Of a stretch of DNA of 64,000 bases, positions 1 through 10,971 are shown in pieces (the first letter of the stretch is position 1; the number at the start of each line of letters is the position of its first letter). The translations under genes and the position numbers were made by a program. The notes beneath the pieces were generated by a model. It did no database searches. It had not been told where the DNA came from and saw only the letters and a list, made by a program, of their open reading frames with translations. The DNA lies in NCBI GenBank assembly GCA_963920765.1, contig OY987248.1, positions 19,006,539 through 19,070,538 of the forward strand, written 5' to 3'. The stretch comes from Ulota crispa (taxonomy: Eukaryota; Streptophyta; Bryopsida; Orthotrichales; Orthotrichaceae).

Positions 1-2036
1 AAAATTTTCAATTGTAGATGTGTGACTTGAATCATATTTTAGAATGAGTATTGGAGTAGGGATCTCATGTTGTCAAAGAGAAAATGTATGATGTAATGTA
101 TATGGATAGAACCCGTAAAGGTTTTCTTTAAACAAAAATGAAGAATACTACCACAATTAAGAAGATGATAATCCAAGCTTATTGTTGTCAATGGTCCTCA
201 TCATACATACCTTATTTTGACTTGACAATTATCAACTTAGACAAGGTGTCAAATTATGGCCCTAAATTTAAAACCAATACATGCTTAGTTAGAAGAAGTT
301 GCCAATTGTGTAACAAATGCATATATCTTGAGAAATGCCATGTGGTAGCAACATGACATCTAAACCCCTAAATTCCTTCATAATGTGTAATTGATGTAAA
401 AATTAAAGGTATTGCTACTCCTCATTGATAAATGGAAGAGCACTAGTAGTAGTACATGTCCCAAATGATTATTCCACAATGATTATAAATGTTCAGATTG
501 ACTATAATTGAGTCATTTAATATTTGTTGTGGGTATTTGCAATTGTTATGGAGTAGTTGTTTCTCTTCCACTAGATGGAGGATTTACTAATTCTTCAAAG
601 TCACCCATTATCCTTTCAAGTGGTCAATGAAAACACTGTTGATAGAGTACATCATATGACTTTTTTGCATGTTTTGGTTGACATTCTTATACACAACTAT
701 TATACACCTCAATTTCATGATATTGGGCATCCAAAAAGGTTGACTTTTGTAAGACTCAACCCCGCATTATATGAATAAGAAATTCTTTGAACAAAACTTT
801 ATTATGAAGCACAAACATTACTAGTAGAAAATGTGGTCCTAGGGCACCAAGCTACAACGTCAAAACTTGGTATCACATGCCCATACTTTGAATTTTCTAC
901 TATCATATAGGTTCTCAAGCGCTTTGGATGATGATTGATTCTAGCCAAAAAAATTTTTTAAAAAAAATCCATGCTCTAAAGGCTGCTTTATAGTTTACAC
1001 TACAAGTCAAGATTAATTTTAGGCCTCTAACACTTTTTATTTTGGTTATTGATTGGTTAATATTTTGAAAAAAACCTCAAGGCCTTTATACTAAGAGTCA
1101 AGGCTAATTTTTCAAAAGATGTTTTAATTTAAAAAAACAAGTTTTGACATGGCTCTAATTTCAAAAATTGAGTTTTTTCAAAAATCAGAAACCAATTCTT
1201 GGCCTTGGGGCCTTTGTTAGATTTGATTAAAATATAATTATTTGAATAGAAAAAAATATTTTGAGATACTTAAGACCGTAGGATTGAGTAAAAACATTAA
1301 CGACTCTCCTTGATGTTTGTTTTTATCCCTTTTTTCTTGAGAATTCAAAGTTTGATCTAATGGCCTTAACTTTTTAGCCTCTATAAGAATCTGAATTTGC
1401 CCCTGTCATACTTATGTTATACTGGGCGTTTAGGGTTGTTCTTGAGACCATTTATACTGAAATTTAGGTTGAAATAGCCCCAAGTTATCATGGCCTAAAC
1501 TCTTAGTGTGAAGCGGCTCTAAGTGGATTCAGTGAGCAGTAGCAACAGCTAACTTATCTGAACTGACCCAAGCTGAGTGCACTCATGTGAGGGAAGGCAG
1601 ACTCCAATCCCTAGTCCTCAATCCCCGTAAAGGGAATAGTTTATTTGTAATACTGCTGCTACTCAAATAGAGATCTTGAGCAAGTCAGATTTCAAATAAT
1701 ATTTATCACCATGCTGTTGATGAATCCTTTTGGATACCTGTCTGTCATGATATCTATTTAGTATTGGTTCCATTCTGCAACTGAGCATTGTGCATGCCAA
1801 GGATTGTTTTAGCATGCCAAGGATTAATTGACATGTTTGGTGTTTTAACAGATTTGCTGCACCAGCCCTAATCAGCAGCAGCTGCGCCAATCATAGCATT
1901 TCATTAGTAGTAACAGAATGCCACTGCCAGCATTACCGAATTACATTGACTCTACATCACAAACACTTTCATAGTACACTCTCTAGCACATGCAAACCAT
2001 AGAAGTTGCAAGTCTGTGTCCTGGCAAAACCTCTTA
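1..2036. other. AT-rich intergenic DNA, no gene recognised
   Basis: No convincing exon or RNA gene is visible. Open frames at 138-356 (+), 575-778 (+) and 1663-1890 (-) are short, have unstructured composition and no splice context, so they are treated as chance. Sequences resembling CACTA-transposon ends occur at about 442 (CACTAGTAG) and 819 (ACTAGTAGAAAATG) but neither has a matching inverted partner nearby. Confidence 0.5.
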
Positions 2037-2360
2037 GGTAGGAGGCTCATAAACCGACCACCTAAGGACTGAAACTGAATTTTGGGATGTGGAACTTCGT
2101 GATATGTTTTTTTAGTAAATTTTCCTTGAAATATGAGAGGAACTTGCATCTAACTCAAGTTATTTCATATTTTTTGGAGTTTTGTGGAATTAGTTATGAA
2201 ATTCTAAAATTGAAATGGCACAGGGCTCTAGAACCGTGCACCTCCTCAAATGTACAATGTTTGTACATTGTTGAAGGCTATGAAAAACAACATATACAAA
2301 CAAAGTACATTTGAGAAGGTGGACGGTTTTAGAGCTTGAACGGAATGGGAGCCTCCTACC
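2037..2360. mobile_element. GGTAGGAG-type MITE, copy B1a
   Basis: A 324-bp element begins GGTAGGAGGCTCATAAACCG and ends with the inverted form GAGCCTCCTACC. It is flanked on both sides by TTA (2034-2036 and 2361-2363), a 3-bp target duplication of the kind made by PIF/Harbinger elements. An inner inverted repeat pairs the stretch near 2228-2256 with 2306-2333 (TACATTTGAGAAGGTGGACGG and its complement). No coding capacity. Related copies lie at 2991-3321, 7610-7744 and 16475-17074. The superfamily is an inference from the flanks only. Confidence 0.75.
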
Positions 2361-2607
2361 TTAGGAATGGCAAAACCACAAGGAATGGCAAAACCACTAG
2401 AACGTCTTCAAGCTGTGTTCCTTTGATGAAAAATCCCCTTGTTAGAGGGATGTGCTCCTTTGCCTCAAATGACTGCAGCCTAATGCACTACTGACTAGAA
2501 GAAAGAGAAAGCGGGTAGCTAGACACATTGAAACTTATCAAATGAGAAGCATTGTTTTGGTCATGTTCATGTCATTGGTAGAAAATAAGGTCTTAATCCA
2601 TCTCTTA

Positions 2608-2918
2608 GAGCATCCACATCTTTACACGCAATCATTAACGCGCTAAGAGTTTACATCTATTTTTGAAAAGTCCTAATTTGTTTGTCTCTCATCCTTACTC
2701 TTCAAACATGCCCCACAAATAGTTAATCGATCAATCATCAAGTGGAGTATAGGATAGAGCTCACTAAACCTAAGATGAATATTGATTTCAAGGGCCATTG
2801 TTTGACACACTCAACTTGAGAGTCAAGAGAAATTTTTTAGGGACCCTAAACACTTATCATCCAAATGTTGCGTGTGTTAGACCCTAAACATGTGTCAAAC
2901 CTTGAGCGTGCAATGCTC
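2608..2918. mobile_element. GAGCAT-ended MITE
   Basis: The stretch starts GAGCATCCACATC and ends GTGCAATGCTC, giving a short terminal inverted repeat (GAGCAT), with TTA directly repeated on both sides (2605-2607, 2919-2921). The 311-bp length, lack of coding and TTA flanks fit a PIF/Harbinger-like MITE. A second left-end look-alike (AAGAGCATCTACACG) occurs near 3581 without a clear partner. A 21-bp direct duplication around CGCTCTTAGCTAA follows the right end. Confidence 0.5.
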
Positions 2919-2990
2919 TTAGCTAATACAACACGCTCTTAGCTAACACAACACACTCAAAGCAATACAACTTTGTTCAAAATCTTCTAA

Positions 2991-3321
2991 GGTAGGAGGC
3001 TCATAAACCGTCCATCTAAGGGCTGAAACTAGATTTTGGGCAAGGGAAACTTTTTGAAGTATTTTTCAAGAAACTTTCCTTGAAAGACAAGAGGAATTGA
3101 CATCTAACCCAAGTTATTTCATAATTTTTGGAACTTTGTGGACATAGTTATGAAATTTTGAAATTGAAGTGCATAGGACTCTAAAACCGTCCACCTCCTC
3201 AAATATACTCCACTTGTACATTTCTGAAGCATATAAAAAGCAGCATGTACGAAGGACGCACATTTGAGAAAATGGATAGTTTTAATGCCCGGACGGTTTC
3301 AGAGCCTCCTACGGACCTACC
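2991..3321. mobile_element. GGTAGGAG-type MITE, copy B1b
   Basis: Second copy of the 2037-2360 element, about 331 bp, sharing GGTAGGAGGCTCATAAACCG at the left and CTACC at the right, where CCTAC is partly duplicated (CCTCCTACGGACCTACC). Flanks are TAA at the left and TTA at the right. Internal sequence, including the stretch with CCTCCTCAAATATAC and its inverted partner, is clearly related to the first copy. Confidence 0.7.
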
Positions 3322-3674
3322 TTAATTAATACTATCAAATCAGCATAACATTGGTGGTTCGGGTCTGTTTTCTAACAATGTATTTTGGTGATTTGATCAT
3401 TCTTTGTAGTGTGCAAGTTGCTTTTAATCCAGTGACACAAGAAAGTGATAACTCGGGATATGATTAAGGAGCTTGCTTATTTGAGAGATGTCAATTACTT
3501 CCTTAAGTTTTCTTTTTTAGGCAGTACTCACAAACCGAACAATTTCCTTTAAAAAAATCCTCAAACATAAATTTACTAAGAGCATCTACACGTTGGGTTT
3601 TTAAAAAATGTCATATGAGGAAGACTTGGGTCGAGAGGCATTTTTGCCTCAATCTCAAAAAAAAAGTGCCTCAC

Positions 3675-3769
3675 CGAGGTCACTTTTTTAGAGGTGAGTC
3701 ATGAGGTCACTTTTTAGAGGTGAGTCATGAGGTCACTTTTTAGAGGTGAGTCATGAGGTCACTTTTTAG
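3675..3769. repeat. 26-bp tandem repeat, about 3.5 copies
   Basis: A unit reading GAGGTCACTTTTTAG followed by AGGTGAGTCAT is repeated head to tail with almost no divergence, so the array is young. It sits in gene-free DNA. Confidence 0.85.
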
Positions 3770-5110
3770 GATAAGGCAAATTGATTGTTAAGATAACCTA
3801 ATTGAGCTAATTAGTGTAGAGTTTGGGAAAATAAATTGGCTCAACCTTAGTAGAACCCTTCATAACTACTATTATTGATCATGACTCCAATTTGGTTGAA
3901 TGCAACTTGTTGCCTACACTAAATGTTGCTTTTAGGTTCCCCCACTAGTTTCTTGACATTTTACACTATGTTAATACTTATTGATATCCCAACAGTTTTC
4001 ATCAATAATTTTTGCAATTTTTTTTTTAAAGAGCCTAGCACAACAATGAAGCTACAAAAGAACAAACTAGCAGCGTCCACATTTTAAACCATGTGAAACC
4101 TTAGTATCTCGTGAATTGTATGCACCTCCAAATGACCAAACAATGAGTGATGAAGTAATTTTCCAGTAAGGCAACCTAATTGTAAAAACAATCTAAATGC
4201 AATATTTGGTGTACTCAAAATCCTCTCTTTTCCTACTCCCAGCGTATTTAGCCTCCCTCTTCTTTTCAACAACAGTCATTATTAAACTAGACCACATAAC
4301 CAATCCAATTGACTTTTAAAGTTTTTTTTCAACTTAGAGCAGTGGCACACTACTGCATTGGGCTAGGCCAGGAGAGGGTATTTCTGGCTTCACCATCTCC
4401 AATACCGAAACGTACTTCGTATAACCAATTTGACATGCTCTCTCTAGGCCAAAAACGAGCCTTAGGATGAAGAAGCTAGGGGGCACAAAAGAATGTGCAC
4501 ATGCCTCTAAACTTTCCCCAAGGTTTGGGATTTTGAAAAACTTTGAGTTTGTGTATGTAGAAGAAGATTATGTACCTTGGACCTTATCAACCTTAAATTT
4601 GAGGAATTATTCACCTTAAAATGCTCTTTGGATTCCTAACACAACATTGCTAAGCCACTTGGAGGCGTATACAACTTTCTTAATATTAGGAATTCACATG
4701 ATTTACTTCCTAGTTGCCACTAACTTGTTTCTTTTGCAGCGTCATTGTTGTTACCAAGCCCTTATTGTTGCTGAGATTTTCTTATTGCAATAATTATCGA
4801 TGAAAACCATTTTAGTATCAACAAGTATTTATATGGTATAAAATTTTGAGAAATTAGTGTGAGGCAACCTAACTGCATTATTTATTGTAGTGAATAATGT
4901 TCTGTGGAAATGATGTCATGTTCCAGTGGGCGGCTACTTTAACCAACTGGTTTAGTTTCCAGATTTTCATGGCTGAAACAAGAACAGGACATGATTGCTA
5001 AGTCGGAGGTTATGGTTTTAGGGCCGGAGGACATGATTTTCTCCAGTGAGCAGCGTTCTTGTTTTTGCTCTGGTCAGCGTAGAGTGACACGCACCCAAGA
5101 ATGCAAGCAG
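3770..5110. other. Intergenic DNA; right part is an older repeat (family H)
   Basis: No gene recognised from 3770 to about 4900. From about 4920 the sequence is an older, unnamed repeat (family H). It resumes after the foldback at 5115-5834 and again after 9107, and a related copy lies at about 21060-21605. The open frames at 4084-4272 (-) and 4991-5191 (+) look incidental. Confidence 0.45.
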
Positions 5111-5114
5111 ATAA

Positions 5115-5834
5115 CCCCTAAAGGACCACTTGTCCCTACGGGGACAAATGGGATTTTGGGCATGTACCTATGGCTAAATTACTTTGTGTAATTTTTTGAA
5201 ACTTTTATGGAAAGTGAGGAATTCAAAGATTTGTGTGGGCATTTAATTTTTTCCTCATTTTGATATTTATTGAAGAAGTTAAAAATGAATTTATGAGAAT
5301 TTTTGTTTGGCAGGGAGCCCGATAACTTTTTGTTAAATTGCATTTTTTTTAAATAAAAAATTGGGGTTAGTTCTTTAGACTTACATATATGTGGGAAGCT
5401 TTGAATCAGTCAATTTCAATTAATGAGATGAAAGTTATGAGAAGTCTTAGTTTGTGGGTAGGTGTGGAAAATCTCAAAACTATGCCTACACACAAACCAA
5501 AACTTCTCATAACTTTTATTTCATCAATTGGAATTGAATGATTCAAAACTTCCCACATATACGTAAGTCTAAAGAACTAACCCCAATTTTTTATTTTAAA
5601 AAAATGCAATTTTGTAAAGAAGTTATTGGGCTGCCTGCCAAACAAAAATTCTCATAAATTCATTTTTAACTTTTTCAATAAATGTCAAAATGAGGAAAAA
5701 ATTAGGTGCCCACACAGATCTTTGAATTCCCCATCTTCCATAAAAGTTTCAAAAAATTATACAAAGTAGTTTAGCCATAAGTACATGCCCGAAATCCCAT
5801 TTGTCCCCCATAGGGACAAGTGGTCCTTTAGGGG
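5115..5834. mobile_element. TTAA-type foldback transposon (T1), near-complete palindrome
   Basis: The 720-bp element starts CCCCTAAAGGACCACTTGTC and ends with its complement (GACAAGTGGTCCTTTAGGGG). It is flanked by direct repeats of ATAA (5111-5114 and 5835-5838). Almost the whole element is one inverted repeat: arms of about 350 bp meet near 5475, where GTGGGTAGGTGTGG faces CCTACACACAAACC. A related unoccupied site at about 21358-21384 has a single ATAA, so the 4-bp duplication is real. No coding capacity. TTAA-like 4-bp targets with CCC termini fit piggyBac or Kolobok superfamilies (inference). Confidence 0.85.
5130..5147. repeat. Subterminal stem-loop of T1
   Basis: TTGTCCC-TACG-GGGACAA forms a perfect 7-bp stem with a 4-base loop, starting 15 bp inside the element end. 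Equivalent hairpins with different loops occur in at least six other TTAA-type elements of the window, followed by a conserved GGGATTTTGGGCATGTAC-like stretch. A role in transposase binding is conceivable but unproven. Confidence 0.7.
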
Positions 5835-6038
5835 ATAAAGAAAGGTTGGATGAAAATGAAATAGAATCAACAATGTGTGCACATTCATTCATAAATTTCA
5901 CTACTATTAGTTATTTTTTCATCTAGATTTTGGCAAACTTGATGTTCATGGAGGAAGGATTTGGTGATTTCATCCATTTTTCACCTAATGTATTTAGTGT
6001 AATGAAAGCCAGTCACATTAATTTGAGGTAAGATTTAA

Positions 6039-6257
6039 CCCCTAAAGGATAGAACATGCCATTGCAACCAATAGAATACGAGGTGTTTTTCTTGTATTTG
6101 GAATAGATTTACACCTGTACTGCATTTGAGGTCAACAAAGAAGTTGGAGAATAGATTAAAGCGGTTCTAATGAGCTACTTGAGATCCCATATTAAAACAT
6201 CTTACTGGTAACAAATACGGATTATACAGTCGCGTATATATTATGCCCTATGGTCCT
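6039..6257. mobile_element. TTAA-type MITE T2
   Basis: Begins TTAA-CCCCTAAAGGATAG (TTAA at 6035-6038) and ends GCCCTATGGTCC-TTTAA, merging into the next element at 6258. It is an inverted, diverged relative of the 224-bp element at 38168-38391, sharing for example the AAACACCT-TGTATTCTA stretch. The terminal GGGG expected before the right TTAA has been lost at the junction with the following element. Confidence 0.65.
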
Positions 6258-6713
6258 TTAACCCCTAAATGCCCAAGGCACCCAATTTGGGTGTTTACAA
6301 AACTTTGAAGATGAATAAAACCTTATTAGATCAGTACTTTTAGTTTTTTTTCATCTAAGGGTTTGTTTTAAAGTCTATTTTCAACATCAAAAATTTGATT
6401 TTGAAAATGAATGTTGATGAATTTTCTACTCAAGATTTTGTACAAGGGTGTCCATTGCAAATCTTGAGTCTTTTAGTGTTGGATGATGTTGAAAATGAGC
6501 CTCAAATACACCAGAGCTAGGAGGCAAATCCACATTAGAAGTTAATTTAAAAAAAATAGAGAAGTAGATTTTGAAAGCTGTAAATTGATTAAAGTTAGAC
6601 ATGTAATGACCATAACCCTTTTTTTTTGGTGACCAACTTTTTAGATTTGACATGTGAAAAGAGGATTGGAAGACCTAAAGTCACTTTTGCAGTTTTAAAA
6701 CCTTAAAGTTTAA

Positions 6714-7581
6714 CCCCTAAAGGACCAAGCTCTTTTTTTTTGCCAAAATCATTAAAAACTGCCACTTCTAGGAGGTTTAGAAAAAAGGGATTTTATGTTT
6801 TGTTTTTGGGAAATCCAACCTTAGGATCTTGTTCCAGACTAGAAAAGGAACTTGTGGGAAAAAAATCAGCTCATTCCAAATGGAGAGGAGTGAGATATTT
6901 ACATCTAAAGTGAAAAAAGAAAAAGGAATCCATGTTGCCCAAAAATTTTAGAAGCCTTTGACCACTCTTATAACAAAAAAATTGCTCTACCCAAAGTTGC
7001 GCTTTATTTTTTCCATGTAAGAGATCAAGTTAGGTATGTGTGTGAGAATTTTCAAATCAATTGGAACTATACAACACATGGGAAAAAACAGTAAGTAAAA
7101 AGAAGTAGAGAATGAGTCAAATCACTAATTGTTAAGAATTTAATTATGGAAATGAAAAATGCAAATCTCAATAGTGATAATGTTGTGATAAAAAATCTAA
7201 TTCTTTTAGTTTAATTTTTTTTCCAAAATATTGAAAATTGAGTAAAATAAAGGATTTCAAAGTTTATTTTAGAATAGAGATTCCATAACTGCCTGCAAAC
7301 AAAAACTCCTCATAACTTTCATGTCATTGATTGAGATTGAATGATTCAAAGCCTCTCATGAATAAAAATATCTAAAGAACAAATTTCAAATTTGGGTTTC
7401 TAAAAAATGTATATTTTAAAGAAGTTTTTGGGTTGCCCGGATGGGCAGTCCTCCCCAATTTTTAGATCTTTGAATTCCCCACCTTTAATAAAAGTTTCAG
7501 AAAATCACTTAAAGTAGTTTAGCCATAGGTGCATGCCCAAAGTCCAACCTGTCCCCCAAAGGGACAACAATCCTTTAGGGG
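6714..7581. mobile_element. TTAA-type element T4 (A1 subfamily), nested in T3
   Basis: CCCCTAAAGGACCAAGCTC at the left and CAATCCTTTAGGGG at the right, flanked by TTAA at 6710-6713 and 7582-7585. The surrounding A2 element has only one copy of this position in its intact relatives (near 8911 and 54706). It is the reverse orientation of the related elements at 14708-15657 and 51416-52346. A subterminal hairpin (TGTCCCCCAAAGGGACA) lies just inside the right end. Confidence 0.85.
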
Positions 7582-7609
7582 TTAAACATTATAACTTTTC
7601 AAATTATAA

Positions 7610-7744
7610 GGTAGGAGGTCCACAAACCGGCCATTTAAGCCTACGTAACTCATCCATGACACTGATAGATATTTGAAAGAGGATGTCACTCGTTCCTAGA
7701 TTGCAAACGTAATTAGAGTCTGAGCGATTTTCGAGCCTCCTACC
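7610..7744. mobile_element. GGTAGGAG-type mini-MITE, copy B3, nested in T3
   Basis: A 135-bp element with GGTAGGAGG/CCTCCTACC ends, inserted in ATTATAAGTGAT of the A2 element. In the uninterrupted relative near 8930 the same site reads ACTATAAGTGAT. The left flank is TAA and the right junction reads TTAA, so the duplication is TAA (or TA with an added T). It is the shortest member of the family and a probable deletion derivative. Confidence 0.75.
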
Positions 7745-7917
7745 TTAAGTGATGTTGTTGTGTTTTCTTTTTCCATGTAATCTCTAACATATCTAGTTTG
7801 AACCTACATGGTTATAGTTCAAAAAAACTTGATGAAATTTATGAAAAGGTTGATTGATTGTTCAGTTTCATGAAAATGTTAAGAAGCTTGGAAAGGCCTT
7901 GGACATTTAGGGGTTAA

Positions 7918-8226
7918 GGTAGGAGTACCCATAAACGTCAAACTAAGGGTTTTGAACATGATGACTATTAATAAACAACTAGCAAATTATAGGATCCTAT
8001 TAGGAACAGAAAAAAATGAGTTTATACTTTCAAATGTATTATTTGGATACTATGAGAATAAGTTATGAATTTTTAAGAGCAAACTGCCATTGCACCTATA
8101 ACCACTTTTAAGAATTCAAGTTTACATGTTGTATATTCTTGTCATTATATCTATTCATTTCCACAGATCTTCCAAGATTTCAGAAGTGATGGTTATGGGG
8201 ACAATGATGCTTATGGGTGCTCCTAC
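7918..8226. mobile_element. GGTAGGAG-type MITE, copy B2a
   Basis: Begins GGTAGGAGTACCCATAAACG immediately after the TTAA that ends T3, and finishes TTATGGGTGCTCCTAC followed by TTAA (8227-8230). A 309-bp copy of the same sequence lies at 34029-34340, including the internal stretch AACTAGCAAATTATRGGATCC. No coding capacity. Confidence 0.75.
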
Positions 8227-8230
8227 TTAA

Positions 8231-8462
8231 TCCCTAAAGGATGTTGTTGTTTTGTATACGGACTCCCAAGTTGTATACGGATGGGGTATTTGGATAGCAC
8301 ATGAACCCCATTGGAGTTGTAATTTTTAACCCAAGTCATAGACATACTACTTGTCAACTAGGATTTTTTGGGGAATTTTTAACATTTGTCATATAGTAAT
8401 TTCTTTAAGTACTAAATGGTTCTTGTACAAATACAAACAACACTTTTGGTAGGCAACATCCT
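8231..8462. mobile_element. TTAA-type MITE T5
   Basis: After TTAA (8227-8230) the sequence reads TCCCTAAAGGATGTTGTTG, and at the right end CAACATCCTTT, an inverted repeat of 11 bp or more. The outermost bases of the right end are missing where it meets the next A2 element, probably through a small deletion. Confidence 0.55.
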
Positions 8463-9103
8463 TTCATGCCTAAGGCACCCAATTTGGGTGTTTGCAAAAC
8501 TTTGAAGACAAATAAAATCTTATCAAATCACTATTTCTGGTATTTTCTTTTCAACACAAGTTTTTTTTGAAGTCTATTCTCAATATCAAAAATCTGATTT
8601 TGAAAATGAATGTTCAAGATTGTTCTATTCAAGATTTTGTACAAGGGTGTCCACTGCAATCTTGAATTTTCTAGTGTTGGAAGATCTTGAAAATGAGCCT
8701 CAAATACACTAGAGCTTGGAGAAAAATCCGCATTAAAAATCTATTTAAAAAAAATATAAGAGTAGATTTTGAAAGCCGTAAATTGGTTGAGGTTAAACAT
8801 GTAATGACCTTAAACCTCATGTCTTTTTGATGACCAACTTTTTAGATTTGACATGTGAAATGAGGATTAGAAAACTTCAAGTCACTTTTGCAATTTTAAC
8901 ACCCTCATGTTCAAACGTTATAATCTTTCAAACTATAAGTGATATTGTTGTGTTTTCTTTTTTTATGTAATCTCTAACATGTCAAGTTTAAATTTGTACG
9001 GTTACAGTTTAAAAAAACTTGATGAAATTTATGAAAAGATTGGTTAATTGTTCACTTTCCTAAAAATGCCAAGAAGTTCAGAAAGGCCTTGGGCATTTAG
9101 GAG
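8463..9103. mobile_element. TTAA-type element T6 (A2 subfamily)
   Basis: About 640 bp, aligning end to end with 54252-54898. The left end is slightly eroded (CATGCCTAAGGCACCC); the right end reads GGCCTTGGGCATTTAGGAG followed by TTAG (9104-9107). Sequence of the older host repeat (family H) resumes directly afterwards. Confidence 0.75.
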
Positions 9104-9107
9104 TTAG

Positions 9108-9669
9108 GGGGTAAGCTACAATTTGCCAAGAAAAAGAACCCTGCCAGTGAGTATATACATGTGTATTATACATATCCAGGCAGAGGTTCTCCAGGCCAGA
9201 GCTGACAGGTGATATAAATGTCCAGAGAAAAACACTCAAGTGCGAGGGGCTAAGTTATACTTAAAAGGATGGGACTAAGTTAGAAAAGTATTAGCCCTCT
9301 GAATCTGCTCTCAAAAGCACAATGGAACTGGTGACTAGAACATGCATTCTTCACAAAGTAAAGCAGCCGCATGCATCTGGGATTCCGGGTTCATTCCAAA
9401 GCAACTTAAATTCCCAAGGGTACTAGCCCTATGGCCCTATGCCTTACCTATGGCCCTATGCCTACCTGCATCACTTTCTCTCTGCTCTCCACAAGGGCGA
9501 CTCTGACGTAGCAATGATACCAGCCAAAAGTACTTCTAGAGTAGGCCCTGTTTACATTTTCTTAATTTGGTTTTGAAGTTTTTTCAGATTCTCTGGAATT
9601 GTCTCCAACCACTGCTAACTTACTGTGTTGTGTAATAAAAAGTTGAACCAGTGGAAATGGTCAAATAAT
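9108..9669. other. Intergenic DNA with end of family H repeat
   Basis: The first 50 bases (AATTTGCCAAGAAAAAGAACC region) continue the host repeat interrupted at 6035. A short direct duplication of CTATGGCCCTATGCC occurs at 9429-9467. No gene recognised. Confidence 0.45.
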
Positions 9670-10112
9670 GCCCCTTTCACACCCAGCACTATGGAAAATG
9701 CAGTACTAAACACTAGTGCTAGTGGGTTTAAAAAATTTAGTATGTTTCACACTGCTTTGATTTTGAAATTGCATCACATTGCAATAATTAAACTTTTTTG
9801 AGAGATCTTTTGTGTCAGGTTCACACTAGAGTTTTACATAAAACAACAGCAATGTTAACACCTAACTTAACTGTGTCACTCCTCCCCACCTCCATAACAC
9901 TCCCTTAACAATCCTAAAATCTATGTTTTTGTAAGTTGTTATAATATCGTAACATTGCTGCTAACACCCAACAATTGTAAGTGTTAAAAGATGCCACCGT
10001 AGACTCCACGTCATTTTCAATACTCCGTAGTAGTCCAAGTGTGGATGCAAAGGCTCATAGCACCCCTTTTTGACTCTCTAGTTTGCTCCATAACATTGGG
10101 TGTGAAAGGGCC
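9670..10112. mobile_element. MITE with GSCCCTTTCACACCCA ends
   Basis: The left end GCCCCTTTCACACCCA and the inverted right end TGGGTGTGAAAGGGCC match at 15 of 16 bases over 443 bp, with no coding capacity. Flanks read ATAAT and ATAAG, too short to assign a superfamily. Similar CCCTTTCACAC termini are known among hAT-like MITEs, but that is only a resemblance. Confidence 0.6.
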
Positions 10113-10275
10113 ATAAGCTGTTCTATTTTGAAAGTAATGAATTCTCCAAAACCATTGGGTGATATCTTGGCTTTTATGTTGTCCAAATAAGGCCAATTTC
10201 AGCTGAAGTTACTCAGAGGCTTTGTAGATTAGATTTTAATTACCGTGACATGTACTAATTGAAGGTTTGTGACTG

Positions 10276-10522
10276 TAGTCAAACCTCTCTTATTGCATGG
10301 GAACGGTGGGGAGCTTTTTTTAGTAGTATGCACACAAAGAGGTTCAAGCGGGGGTTCAAGCACATTTTCTATTGGTGACATTGTACTTTGGTGGTCCCAC
10401 TCTGACAAAAACAACTCCATTCATGATTATTGGACCACACTTTATGCACATAGAGAGTATGCAATTTAAGAACTCCAAGTAGTTATGCAAATAGGGAATA
10501 TGCAATAAGAGAGGCTTGACTG
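10276..10522. mobile_element. pogo/Emigrant-like MITE (Tc1-mariner)
   Basis: Ends are TAGTCAAACCTCTCTTATTGCA at the left and its complement with CAGTCAAGCCTC at the right, 247 bp apart. The right flank is TA and the left TG, as expected for a decayed TA duplication. The terminus resembles the CAGTAAAACCTCTATAA end of Emigrant/pogo elements. No coding capacity. Confidence 0.6.
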
Positions 10523-10524
10523 TA

Positions 10525-10967
10525 GTTTGGAAACATCCAGAATTCCTAGCAAATTTTTGCGTAAATCTTTCCTTGATTTTGGATTGGCTATTGTAACACT
10601 AAAGAGATCATGTGAAAAATAGATGAAATTGTCAAGTCCCTCCTCAAACAAACACAAGGTTCAACAAAATTTGGATGAAAGCTAATAAAATTAGTACATT
10701 TTCTGGATGAATGTGCACAAGTCGTTGATTCTATCCATTTTTGTCTAGAGTTTTTTTACCTGCTTGTATTGTTATGTGCATGTCATACGACCAACAAAAA
10801 AACAAAATTCAAGGCTGTTTGGAAGTATGGGATGTTGCAACAATATGGTTCCTTACTACAAAATTAATTTGAACCTTATGGTCTCTTTACACAAGTGACC
10901 AAGGGTTGTGGCTAAGGAAATTTAAATGATACAATTGGAAAAGAAAAGCCATCCAGTCCAAAGCTGC
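10525..10967. other. Intergenic DNA
   Basis: Nothing recognisable beyond AT-rich sequence; the short open frame at 10466-10657 (-) is not supported by composition or splice signals. Confidence 0.4.
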
Positions 10968-10971
10968 TTAA

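Larger units (their letters stand above)
6262..7913. mobile_element. TTAA-type element T3 (A2 subfamily) with two nested insertions
   Basis: Starts CCCCTAAATGCCCAAGGC after TTAA (6258-6261) and ends GCCTTGGACATTTAGGGG before TTAA (7914-7917). Once the nested elements at 6714-7581 and 7610-7744 are removed, the remainder is about 650 bp and aligns end to end with the intact copies at 8463-9103 and 54252-54898. Its own sequence resumes in register after each insertion, so the order of insertion is clear. Confidence 0.85.

Noticed and set aside
3675..3769. CRISPR-like array
   Set aside because: The repeat is directly tandem with no spacers; it is a simple minisatellite in eukaryotic DNA.
5115..5834. 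LTR retrotransposon or microRNA gene
   Set aside because: Ends are inverted, not direct, and the 4-bp duplication and CCCC termini mark a DNA transposon; the stem is far longer than a typical miRNA precursor.
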